DNA of 64,000 nt from Liolophura sinensis (Eukaryota; Mollusca; Polyplacophora; Chitonida; Chitonidae). The translations under genes and the position numbers were made by a program. Numbering within the stretch: the first letter of the stretch is position 1; every line of letters begins with the position of its first letter. Under the pieces are notes generated by a model. That model was not told the origin of the DNA and did no database searches. It saw only the letters and a list, made by a program, of their open reading frames with translations. The DNA lies in NCBI RefSeq assembly GCF_032854445.1, contig NC_088302.1, positions 23,631,788 to 23,695,787 on the forward strand, read 5' to 3'. This document shows, one piece after another, positions 1 to 11,360 of the stretch.

Positions 1-33
1 TACGACGTTAAACCCCAAACACTCACTCACTCT
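1..33 (+). mobile_element. SINE tail cut by the window edge
   Basis: CGACGTTAAACCCCAAACAC followed by TCACTCACTC, the end of a second-type SINE whose body lies left of the window. Confidence 0.5.
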
Positions 34-385
34 ACACTTTCTTCCCTTGACTCATGCATTACCTGTGACGAAGCTACAGGTGCGTAATATTCAGACAATC
101 GTCAACATGGACAATGAATTGCCTCCAGGCATGATAACAAAAACGCGCGAGGTAAAATAACAAAAATATGAATGCTAAGGTGAGACATTGTTCGACAGTG
201 TACTCATGATAACAAACAGAAAATAAACTGAGAAATCAAACAACTCTATGTTAAGTTTTCACTCGAATATATATTAAGAGACAAGATCCTATATGAACTT
301 AACGCAGTTAAATCCTGGACATCTCAACTCTGCAAATGTGTTTATTTTTTCTCATACGCATGCACATATTACACGAGCACGAGCA

Positions 386-645
386 TAAATTTATTTATTT
401 ATTTGATTGGTGTATTACACTCAAAAATATTTCATTTATACGACGACTGTCAGTATTATTGTAAGAGGAAACCAGACAAGAGTCCAAGGGAAAGCCATGA
501 CCATCCGCAAGTTCCTGGAAGATCTTACCTCGTGAGGAAGCCCGCATAGGCTGGATTTGAACTCAGAGCTACCTCATTCACTGGTGAGAAGCTGATGAGT
601 CATTGTGCTACGTTAGCACGCTATTAAACCGCTCGGTTATGAAAT
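386..645 (-). mobile_element. Family 1 SINE, near full length, diverged
   Basis: Starts with the tail (TTTATTTATTTGATTGGTGT), runs through the body (ACGACGACTGTCAGTATTAT) and reaches a degraded head near 640. Confidence 0.8.
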
Positions 646-1273
646 AAACATGTTGATAGGTGAAATCTTACGACATTTATTTAAATTTTTGGCGGTTTTA
701 AAACATATATGCATTACTCACATGTTTACTGATGATTCTATCCTTTCGAACGAGTGTCAAATAAATTTCCATTAACTCACCAGAAATATCTATGCATATA
801 TACCTGTACTGATGGGGTTTCTTTAATAGAGAGCAAAAATGAACATGAACGCTAATTTTATCAACAGAATAGCATATATTTAAAAGATCTACACTATTTT
901 GATTTCACTTATAAAACATATCAAATGCGTTTAGAGTATTCTATTCGCTCAACCTTCAGCATGTGAAAGAGTAGGTTAGAAAACATTCTACACACGCACT
1001 TGTGTGATGTGATTATGGGAATAACTTGTTTTATAGGAGAATTTTAAAGATTAGCAGAAGGTATTACTCGATCACATTGATGACATTGAGTCTACACACT
1101 CACATATATATTCTTCAATAGGTATCCTATAAGCGAACATTCGAAACGGCTCACGAAAGATAATAGCTCGCATATATAAGAGCAGGGCTTCCTCCGGGTA
1201 TTTTCAGTTTCCTTCTTCATAAACCAGATGACCGTTATAGAAGTAAAAAAAAAATTAGGTACAAGATAAAATT

Positions 1274-1310
1274 TACATTTATTTATCAATTTGATTGGTG
1301 TTTAACATCG
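1274..1310 (-). mobile_element. Family 1 SINE tail fragment
   Basis: Only the tail and first body bases remain (CAATTTGATTGGTGTTTAAC). Confidence 0.5.
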
Positions 1311-2768
1311 TATAAAATAATGTCTGGTTGAAAGTAAACCACAGAACTTTGGCGAAGTACTGATAAACTTTCCCAAGTGTTACAACGTATATAAAACGCC
1401 AATGAAACAAATAAATAAACATAGTTTACATACATGTACTCACCTGGATTCTGTTATATTGCTCTGTTGTCTTTTCACACCTGCGTGTACATGTAAACAC
1501 CTGGTTTGCTGAACAAGTCACACTGACCTGGCTACTGTAACAATTACTCCTTCCACGAGGAAGTTTCGTATTAGCCAGGGCAGTGTAATTCGCTCTCCAA
1601 ACCTGTCCCTCTTCATTTTCCCCCTCATGTGCATGGAGTTTAGCTTGAGGGCAATGCACAAACTATTGGGTTTTTTTTTATTCCTTTGACATGCAACAAC
1701 GCATACTAAAGTATCATGTGTAAAAAGTATCGGTGAATAAAAACGAGATATGTACAGGGGATGTATTCAGGCCTTCCGGGCGCAAAATAACCCAATCAGA
1801 AACCACGGTTGATACAGGTTTATTTTAGTATAGACATATGTTTTTTTTTTTCTTTTTTTTTCTTTTCTTTTTTTTCAGTCGGACTAACCTTAGCATTTAT
1901 CTTTGTTTACAGATCCGCTACAGTTTAGTTGGCTACTCACATTTCCCACACATTTATTTTTATGCGTCACTGGTGTTATATTTTTTTTTCACTCTTTCTA
2001 TACATGGTGGCCACCAATTAACCTTAAGTCCTACGCATATATTACGCACAAAATGACGCGCATGAAACCGGTTTCATAGGATACTTATATGGTAAGTGGT
2101 TTCACGGTGACGACTTTGCGCATTAGAAATCTTTATTTTAATGAAAGAGATTTTAGAGATTTGTTTTATACATCCGCGGGCGGTTGGAGTGTGCTAATAA
2201 TCGTGTTACACTCGTACCTTGTCAGCCGGAAATGAAAGTAGCTTTTCCTGACATTAACTTGCTAGAAGTTACAAAGGCGGATCTTTTGCCGGATAACGGA
2301 TGATTCCTGATGAAATTGTCAGTGATCTCCAGTCAGTAAAAATGACAAATTTACAAAATGTTGGTGAATTGGCTGAAAGAATATACAGTAAAAACTGATA
2401 GGCATACCCACGTTGATATAAAAACGGCTATTTGACGGCTCTCGTAGACATGCTCACATGTTTTCTATAAAACACCAATGTTTTGGTGAAAACTTTGGAA
2501 ATGATTTACTGAAAACGTCAATGCTATTAAAGTTGCCTGCCAGAATATGTATTGACAAAAATATATGCGTGTATAGTCCCCAACATATACATTTAACGCG
2601 TCTATGGATAAGGACGTTTGCGTTCAAATAAAAACAGCAAGGCGATTGCACATTAATGCGTGTTTTTATAAATACATCGTATTTGCAGTGTAAAAGAGCA
2701 GCCTGCCAAGAACCGGACTGAAGTAGACAGTTAATCTTGGACTTCTGTTTGATGGGACATTTTATTTA

Positions 2769-2968
2769 NNNNNNNNNNNNNNNNNNNNNNNNNNNNNNNN
2801 NNNNNNNNNNNNNNNNNNNNNNNNNNNNNNNNNNNNNNNNNNNNNNNNNNNNNNNNNNNNNNNNNNNNNNNNNNNNNNNNNNNNNNNNNNNNNNNNNNNN
2901 NNNNNNNNNNNNNNNNNNNNNNNNNNNNNNNNNNNNNNNNNNNNNNNNNNNNNNNNNNNNNNNNNNNN
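2769..2968. other. Assembly gap (200 N)
   Basis: A run of exactly 200 N, a usual placeholder for a scaffold gap of unknown size. It lies just upstream of gene C and could hide its first exon. Confidence 0.99.
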
Positions 2969-3511
2969 GGCTAGTTGCTCGGTACGTGATTTACTCATGG
3001 AATTTCAGTTCCCTACACCCTTACTTAGTGTCATGACTAGTTGTGTTTATATACAGTATTAACTACCCACCAATCAATCAGTCAATCAGTTTTTTATGAA
3101 CATTATATTATGAACGACACAAGTAAAATATTGTACTAAAAATACCTCCGAGTGAAAGCTACAGGTTGATCCGGAAGAACTGTATACTTTTAGAAACTTT
3201 CGTGTCATTTATGTCTTCATTATATTTCCTAAATGTTGAAACAAAATTTGCTACACAGCAGATTATCATTCATTTACGATTACATCTCGAGGTACTTCTG
3301 GTCCTTTATATCCCTTACGAACATGATCTTATGTGGGCATATAATAAGCATATCCAAGCCTTATGCAACTTTTGTGTTTATGCTAGTCTGGAGAGCTTTA
3401 ATGTCCCCAAATTTCCCGGACAACTATCCTAAGTAAGTCAAAGCTCACATAAAGGCGAACAACTGTGATGACAAAACTGTAACTGGCTGTAGTTGAAATG
3501 TGTCGATTCAT

Positions 3512-3683
3512 TAATTTACTTATTTGATTGGTGTTTTACGCCTTGCTCAAAAATATTTTACTTATACGACGGCGGCCAGCATTATGGTAGGAGGAAACCG
3601 GGCAGAGTCCGGGGGAAACCCACGACCATCCGCGGATTGCTGTCAGACCTTCCCTCCTTTGGCCGGAGAGGAAGCCACCATGA
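3512..3683 (-). mobile_element. Family 1 SINE, head lost
   Basis: Tail and body are well preserved (ACGACGGCGGCCAGCATTAT, GGAAACCGGGCAGAGTC); the copy stops at the start of the head. It lies in the first intron of gene C. Confidence 0.85.
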
Positions 3684-4169
3684 TATGTCAACTGACACAG
3701 AATGCCTATATGTATGACATTTCAAGGTCATGTTTGGCTTTCTATCTGAAGTAAACACAGATGAGTTGTCGTCCAGATAGTTAAGCTACCGGGCAGTCAG
3801 CCAATCAATCAGTCAAACTGTCAGTTAGCTAATTACTCCGCTAGTCATTCGGTCAGCCTGCCCGGAAGCCATTCCACCCGTCAGTTAATCAACCTCTCAA
3901 ATCGGTCAGTCACTGTGAAAGAGAGTCGTCGAATCAACCATAGAGTCAGTCAGCCACCATCATAATTAATTTAGTCGGTTAATTAATTGGTCATATAGTC
4001 GTTGATTTGCCATTTCAGCAACGCGGATTGTTTGTGGCGGATTATACAACTCTTGTGGTGTTGTTAAACTTCAGGTCGAAACTTTCCAGCTTGACGGCAA
4101 CACTGGAGACTGCAATTTCGACTATCTTGAGTTTTTGGACGGTAAACAATTTTAATCTTTTTCTTTACC

Positions 4170-5140
4170 TATGTCCGTTTTTTCTTTTTTACACCTTTTT
4201 CCTTCATTCTTTCTCCTGTTCTCTGCCCGGTTTTCTCTACTGCCTGCCCTGTCATATAAACCGCTTTCAGTTTTTTCTCCCTCTTTCCAGATTTTATTAC
4301 CCCTGCCCACTTTTCCTCTCTCTTTACCTGACTTTCAGCCTCTATCCTCCATCTGTGTCCTGTTTTCCCCACTCTAAGTACGGTTTTCCTCTCTCCCTGC
4401 CTGATTTTCAGCCTCTATCTTCCATCCGTGTCCGTGGTTTCTTCACTCCCTGCTCAGTTTTCCTCTCTCTTACCTGACATTCAGCCTCTATCCTCCATCT
4501 GTGTCCGGTTTTCCCCACTCTTAATGCGGTTTTCCTCTCTATCTGCCTGATTTTCAGCCTTTGTCTTCCATGTGTGTCCGGTTTTCCCCACTATACGTGC
4601 GGTTGTCCTCTCTCCCTGCCTGATTTTCAGCCTCTGTCTTCCATCTGTGTCCGGTTTTCTCCACCCTAAGTGCGGTTTTCTTCAAGCCCTGTCCGGTTTT
4701 ATCCTTCCCTACCCTACCCCTCTACTTCTTTGAGGGTTTCCTCCATCCCTATACCTGGTTTTCTCCACCCGCTATTCTAACCCTTCTGTTCGGGTTTTTA
4801 CACCCACTGTTCATATTTCTCCACCCTCAGTCCGGTTTTCTCCACTCTTTGTCCGGTTTTCTCCACGCTTTGTCCGTTTTTTTCCACCCCCTTTTCACGT
4901 TTCTCCACCCTCTATTCAGGTTCTCCAACATTTCTGTAGGTTTTTCCACTGTGCCAACTTTTGCCCACCCCAATTTGGCTCTCTCCATCACCCTCTACTC
5001 ACAGCCAGTTTTTCTAAAAACCCATGCATGGCATTTTCCACTCACACTCTGTTTTCTCAACCCGCTGCCTGGGTTTTTCTCTGGCCTTTTACAGGTTTTC
5101 TTCACCCCCTGCCCGTTTCCCTCTACACTCTGTCCGATTT
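4170..5140 (+). repeat. Polypyrimidine minisatellite, about 74-bp then shorter units
   Basis: Almost only C and T on the plus strand. At about 4330-4690 a unit near 74 bp recurs (TTTTCAGCCTCTATC, CATCTGTGTCCGGTTTTC). From about 4690 to 5140, shorter units built on CGGTTTTCTCCACCC dominate. It fills the intron between gene C CUB exons 2 and 3. Confidence 0.8.
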
Positions 5141-5877
5141 CATTCACCGGTGAAATTGGCCGTCGTCCTCTCGGATGTGTATCATATTCTTTAGTAAAAA
5201 ATATAACCAAGTTTATTCATATTAAAACTGTTAGTAGATCGAAACTTTGTTAATTATTATTGTGACATTTCTGCTGTAAGCCTATTATATATAAATACTT
5301 TGATATTATTTAAAATAAGCGTATATTATTATTTTATAATAACATACCCTTTATATCATGCTTTTATATCATATTCTTATAAGCGCAAGTATATATTCAA
5401 GAAAAATATTTTCCTTGCTTTTGTCGCTTTTTTGTCGGTATCTAGCAAGAAAAAATTAAAAGATTTTCATTGCTTTCGTCAGAAGCTTGGTGGAAACAAT
5501 ATAAATATTTTCATTGCATTCGTCACAGGTTTTAGAGCATCTGACAAGAAGATAAGTCGATGGTGTGCTGATAGTATTGTCAGTGCCAAGTCTGGCATTA
5601 CTCTTGTATTCCATTCGGATCGTCACTATACGGAAGAAGGATTTAAACTGAGATACATTTCTGCACACGGGGTAAAAGAAGTTTAAGGTAAGAACTGTTA
5701 TAGTAAACGATTGCATGCTTTTGCAAAGGCAAGGAGACAAAGTATATATTTATTGCTTAGTCCATTTATCGCCTCTTTCTCAGCCATATATTTTCGTAAG
5801 ATCACGCTACAGTGTCCCCTTGTAGCAATCCAGTTTAAAGTAAAACAAAATTTAAATGTTAAGTATGGTTCATCACA

Positions 5878-5907
5878 TAGACAACTGAATTTATTTTCAG
5901 TTGTCTA
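5878..5907. repeat. Perfect 12-bp inverted repeat
   Basis: TAGACAACTGAA, a 6-base loop, then TTCAGTTGTCTA. No terminator or gene context supports a role. Confidence 0.8.
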
Positions 5908-6127
5908 TAAACTTTCATTTATTTATTTTTTTTTTAGGATTTTTTGTAAGTGTGTTGATAGGCATTCAAATATTGGAAAACTATGGTCGGCTTTATGAGT
6001 CATACTGATGGTATCTAGGAACATCACCTTTTTCCTGATGTTCACCAGAAGGAAGGAATTTTTGGAAACATTATTTCAATTACCTTTCTCTCATGGGTAA
6101 ATAGGAGTTATTCCAACATTCAGTGTC

Positions 6128-6255
6128 ATGAATATATCACTTATACGAGCCCGGGGGGACATCCACAGGTTGCCGGAGGCCTTCCCACATACGGCCGGAG
6201 AGGAAGCCATCATGAGCTGGATTTGAACTCACATCGGCCACGGGAGGCCCCCGTC
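6128..6255 (-). mobile_element. Family 1 SINE with internal deletion
   Basis: Keeps ATATATCACTTATACGA, then jumps to the CATCCACAGGTTG part and ends in a shortened head. Confidence 0.7.
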
Positions 6256-9200
6256 AAGCGTAAAGAGAGCCTGGAATGATCCTTGGTCGATCAGAAATAC
6301 ACCTGCAATCAATAAAGGCATCTATCAACACACCTATTTATTCGCGCTATACCGACCTCTCCTCGTTCAATCGTTTGCATTTAATACATGATACCCATGG
6401 TAATTGTAATATGTAATATGATATGAACTGTAAAACACATCAAAAATGTGAAATAATAAGACTTGTAAAATCGCCTTATTCAGTGCCATAAAGAATGATG
6501 TGACTGCTACGAATTCAACAGCTCTCTTGTGGTTGAAAACAGAGTATACTTTGATTCACAGAACGATCGTCACGTGTGTGTTTGAAAGATGTTAAGAAAC
6601 TTCTCAGACTTTATTCCAGTATTCAGACGGTTTCACTTCTTAGGGGATAACTTTTTACAAATCCCGTTGGGTTTGCCTATTCCACATATTCGGGTGTAAG
6701 TGATTTACATTTTCGTGTATGATGGAAACATTTTACATACTCATCATAGTTTTTTTATATATATATATGTAAATTCAGGCAATTTTATAAATACAAGCAT
6801 GAGTTACTTTACGTTTTCTCTCGATTTTAAGTTACATTTTCGGATTGTATGTCACTTATGTTTGTTCTCTAGGCCTACATACGTGATTCAATCTCGTGAC
6901 TCGTTGTGACAATCTCTGTTGTCATCTCTACTATAACAACGGCTTAGGACTATACAAGTAAGGTGCTTATATCCAGACACTCACTCGATTTCTCTATATC
7001 GAAATGACGTGTTGTGTTACCAGTATATATACCGTTAAATATAAGCTCGTCTATGTCTATGTCTATGTCAACTCGTCAAGAAGCTGCTTGTGCACTGGGG
7101 ACCTAAAGGACTGTGGTCAAGTACAATATATAAATGTAGACTATATAAAATACCTTTTTTGTAATGAAGCTAAAAAAATACATGCACAAATAGATGTATA
7201 GAGGTTGTAGGTCAATGCACAAGTAAAGGTAAGGCTGTGAAGAGCTCTCAAAATGGTGACGGTTGAGTGGGCATTATAAACATCATATACATGCACAACG
7301 GTAGATTGCGCGGGCTACACAAAGAGCTCTAAATCGCCGGTAAAAACAACACACATCGTTTTCTGCAGTAACTCTACAGGCTTTGAATGTGTATTGTATG
7401 TCCAAGTTTTTATAAGTACACATGTACTCAAAACTGTGACGTACTACATAAAAGAACAAAGAGTACACCAAAATGACTTTGGTCAGCTTTAGAAAATGCC
7501 TGAAGGAGTTTTACATATATTTAAAATATTTAATAGACTGAACACATACTTCTGCATTTGCAATGCTTCTGAAAAACTTTATGTGGTGACAATTACACAA
7601 GAAAAAAAGTTTGTATTGTATTATACAGAACATTGTTAATGTAAGAAAGTATCAATCCATACATATATTAATTATTATCTTCATTTATTTAGCAACCCTT
7701 AATTCTTTATCATATTTTTGTTCTTCAGCTTAAAAGAAATTTTATTTTCTGGACAAATTTCATATCGTATGGATAGTGAAAAAAGGTAAAACCCGCCGGA
7801 TAAACCACCAGCCAACCAATGGCCAGTCACTGACGAACTTTTGCTCATGTGACGTACATATAAGCCCTTTCTGACACTGTCAAAATTAAAAATCTCGTCA
7901 CAGTGCTTAGACTTTTATACTGAAAGTTTAAATAATGACACCTTGTCTTATTAGAGTAATATTAGTGAGGTGGTCAAAAGTTTATTTTATAAGGCCCAAA
8001 ATTAAGCTCTAAAATCCAATTTCGCAGCTTGACTTAAGTCAGAAATGGCTTCGTGGAATGGATCCTCGGCTCTTAAATCAAGAGACGTAATACTGCACAA
8101 ACGACCTAAAGATGGGTTATTATCAAGGTCCCACGAACGATGAGCACCATGGAAATTGTACAGTCCTGGTCCATGGCCTGGGTTGAAGACTATTATGTAC
8201 AAAAGGGTTGTCCTTTATTGTTCAGTGGGAAGGCGGAATATTTGTTAATACCGTGAAGTGGCGCTAGTGTGAAGCAGGGCATCGAGCCATCGTTACATCA
8301 AAAAACGGATTGTACAGTAACGTCTCCACCGTCACAATGTATGTTTCTAGTGTAACGTCGTGCTGTCTTTAAGGTAACGTCACAAGATGGGCTAGGAAAG
8401 GAACATTTGACGTCAATAAAATGACGTCACGGTCCTGCTGCCGGGCGTTGGACGTGTACCATACCTAATATGGGACCCAAACCATTGGTCAAATGAGGTC
8501 ATGTACGTCACGCGGTTTGTGTTAGGCTTACATATGGCATTCCTCAGTCACCGTGCGTAGTGGGTATAGGAATCACAGACAGACAGATATTAAACTTAGT
8601 GCAAAAAGATTATAATAAAACGGAGACTAAAAATTAGTTTCAAATTAAAAAATAAATATTTATTTTCATGAAATTAAGTGCATATATTTCCATTTGCAAC
8701 AGTATTTGACAATTTCAGCATTGTGTTTGAAGCTGATGACAACTTTTTTCCTTTGACTTCACATGCCCTTTGAATCTTTGGGGTAAATGGGAGACGTAAG
8801 TCAAGGGCATATAATTCTGTTCTGTGGAGAAATGGATACACATCTTAAAAATATCACAAACTGAATATAAAGTGTAGCGCTTGTATTAAAAGAAAAACAA
8901 CCTTGTTAAATTCCTGTCATATATGTTCGCGAACAATCTACATAAAGGTGTCCACGAAGTCAAATGACAAACAAAAATGAATATATGTACAATATAAAAA
9001 TGTACTAATGCAGGTATTGTTAATCAGTTCCTCGTTTAGTCAGTTAATTACAAAGATTTAAATTATAAGTTTCATATCAAATTTTCTGTGGATATTCGGT
9101 AACGATGACAAATGAAAAAACAGACAAATGGAAATTAATCATTTCTCAAAGTCCATGTAACAAAATGTCAAACTAAACTTGGTCAATTGTTTCAAGTTTG

Positions 9201-10864
9201 GTGCCGTATGTCATGAAGTCCATAAATACTGGAGACTGGGACGTTATGATACAGTGACAAATATGAAAGGTTGATCAAGTGATAGGATCTATGTATGACC
9301 CTAAACTTAACACACACTCGGTGGAATTCGGTACATTTATGTTTTCTACATTGTCCCAATACTGACGAATGGAAAAGCGTATGGGTGGGTGTATACTGCA
9401 GAAGTTGATCGCTTCTTTTGACCCAGTAATTAAGCTTTGACCCAAATTTGGCTACAAAAGATCGATACTGTAGTTTACTTGATATACTGTATTTCTTCAA
9501 CCTTTTTGCATGATTGCAAGGTGCTTATTCAAGCATATTCTGAAGACATTATTCTTTGTAGACTGATAAAATTATACTTTTTGTGACACCCTGAAATTGG
9601 CCAAACCAACCAACGTAGATTTTTCTCAATAATGACATTAAAAATGTTCATAAATTGCACTAAAAAAGGCTCTTTAAAATGTAAAGAGGTTGAGGAATTA
9701 GAGTAATTACACATGGGTAATACGAACGATAAACATGCCAAAAAAACAACGAAAAGATGAACGACAAACACACGATAGACCCAATAGACAAGCGATGCAC
9801 GACTCACACACAAACACGAAATGTAAGGTGCAGTAAAATATGAAAGAGGGACATTAAAAAATCAATATGACATGGAGAAAAATAGCACAGGGCGAAATCT
9901 CAAATTCAAAATACCATTGCTCTTTATATGTTCATGAGGATTATGTATGAAAAATGAAACAAATAGAACTCCAAATCGTTAAGAACACTGTTATTATTCT
10001 CCAGAAACGGCTACAGAATCAAGTGGATACAAGAGTTACATTGATGTACATAGACATATACACTTTTCATAAAAAGACAATATTGTTGTTTTTATACGTA
10101 TGCTTGAGCGCAGGTTCCCATATGTTATATATGTTTCGTCAAACAGAGAGGTAGTTCATAAACTCTGAGTAACAGCGGAGATAATGTGTATTTACACAGC
10201 TTAAAACTGGCTGATTTCCATGGGAAATGTTCAGCGATCACGTCCTTCCCATGATGGTTTCTGCACCGTCACGTTTCTAGGCGTGTCTGGGATCTACCTC
10301 TCTGTTCAATCTATGCTCCTTGTCTACACCTTCTTGAGCCAATGTTCCAAATGGTATGTATGTAGGGTGACGGTATCAACCATGCTTTTTGCTAATTCCA
10401 TAAGTGTTCGGGAAAAATGATAGTATTATAATACATAAAACAATAGGAAAACCCTGTTTATATCACAAAGTGCTTGACGAATATCATAAGGTATGAGGCT
10501 CCTTCATGCAGGGGCCAGTTACTGCGTTATCATAAAATTTATACATGTATCACTCTATTTATACATTTTAAAGCACCATCATTTTCTCGTGAAAAAATAA
10601 TGTAAATATTTGTCGGAGAAGAGTACCTATTACTACAGACCAGACTGGAATATGTTCAGGTTAGTTGCAGCAATGTTTATCAAAAGCAAGCAATCCTCTT
10701 AAAGAATAACGTAAAAATGTCGACTTTCTCCTTGCACAGAACAATGTCGTTGGCATACGGCCTTCTTGGTAAAATGGTATCGTAAACCAAATCAAAATGG
10801 GATTTTTTACTGCTGAGAATTCTGAGGGCTCGTTGTTGTTCATTCATTTATGCGCTGGATCTAT

Positions 10865-11131
10865 TTAGTGTTCGGTGAAAGTTATCAGGTATGGATTGCG
10901 CATAATCTGTATATTCGTCCATATATTTGGCGGAAAACTCATTTGAAAGGGAAATTCCACAGAATGAGCTGTCACATTTATACGAAACCCCTTCCTCATA
11001 GACCGTTGAACACTATTGCCTCCTAATGCAGAGGTTTTTCTGTACACAAAGATGTTGACATCGTCAAAAAGATTTCCGTTTGCGTCAAGTAATGCAACGC
11101 CAATAGCACAAGAATTAAGTGTAATTGATCC
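10865..11131 (-). pseudogene. Coding-like fragment of unknown family
   Basis: An 89-codon open stretch reads like an extracellular beta-rich segment (for example VALLDANGNLFDDVNIFVYR and FRINVTAHSVEFPFQMSF). It is closed by TGA upstream and TAA downstream and has no obvious splice partners. The sequence on to 10661 shows protein-like stretches in changing frames. It could be a broken exon of an unrelated gene or mobile element. I do not recognise the family. Confidence 0.3.
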
Positions 11132-11360
11132 TCAACAAGGTATGCTCATATCTTTCACTGATGTTATCCGCCAGTATTGTACGAATTCTGCACATGAAGA
11201 ACAGATCGGAAAGATCTGATCCCTACAGAGACTCTTTTCAGGATAATATCGTTTAGGGAATAACATTTTCTTTTGGAGCTTCCGTTTGGAACTTTACTAG
11301 GGGAAATTCATAGTAAAAAATGCAAATGTGACCTTGATTTCAAAAGAGATCACAATACAA

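Larger units (their letters stand above)
646..3386. other. AT-rich stretch without a recognised gene
   Basis: Apart from one SINE fragment, a T-rich run near 1840-1880 and the N gap, I see no exon or conserved motif. Any 5' exon of gene C should be here or in the gap. Confidence 0.6.
3387..5687 (+). pseudogene. Gene C: decayed CUB-domain paralogue of genes A and B
   Basis: Three pieces on the plus strand match the CUB exons of A and B in order. At 3387-3432, MSPNFPDNYP ends at a GTAAGT donor in phase 2. At 4019-4141 are NADCLWRI and then, one frame over, VKLQVETFQLDG, GDCNFDY and LEFLDG. At 5529-5687 are GFRASDKK, RWCADS, GITLVFHSD and FKLRYISA. The middle piece is 123 nt and needs one base removed near 4044 to read through; the remaining 122 nt would restore the phase used in A and B. 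The third piece has an in-frame TAA at 5684-5686, one base short of its GTAAGA donor. No signal-peptide exon was seen upstream, where a 200-N gap lies, and no transmembrane exon was seen downstream. A secreted form plus an assembly error is the alternative. Confidence 0.65.
5688..10864. other. Intergenic stretch between gene C and gene A
   Basis: It holds one deleted SINE and one short hairpin. No transmembrane or tail exon for gene C was found. Short open frames here have no domain or splice support. Confidence 0.6.

Noticed and set aside
1838-2056. Plus-strand ORF starting with poly-Phe
   Set aside because: It is a T-run artefact without a domain or splice support.
4007-4477. Plus-strand ORF of 156 codons rich in Phe, Leu, Ser and Pro
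   Set aside because: It begins inside a CUB exon in the wrong frame and continues into the polypyrimidine repeat.
8002-8202. Minus-strand 66-codon ORF
   Set aside because: No recognisable motif, no splice partners, and isolated in AT-rich intergenic DNA.
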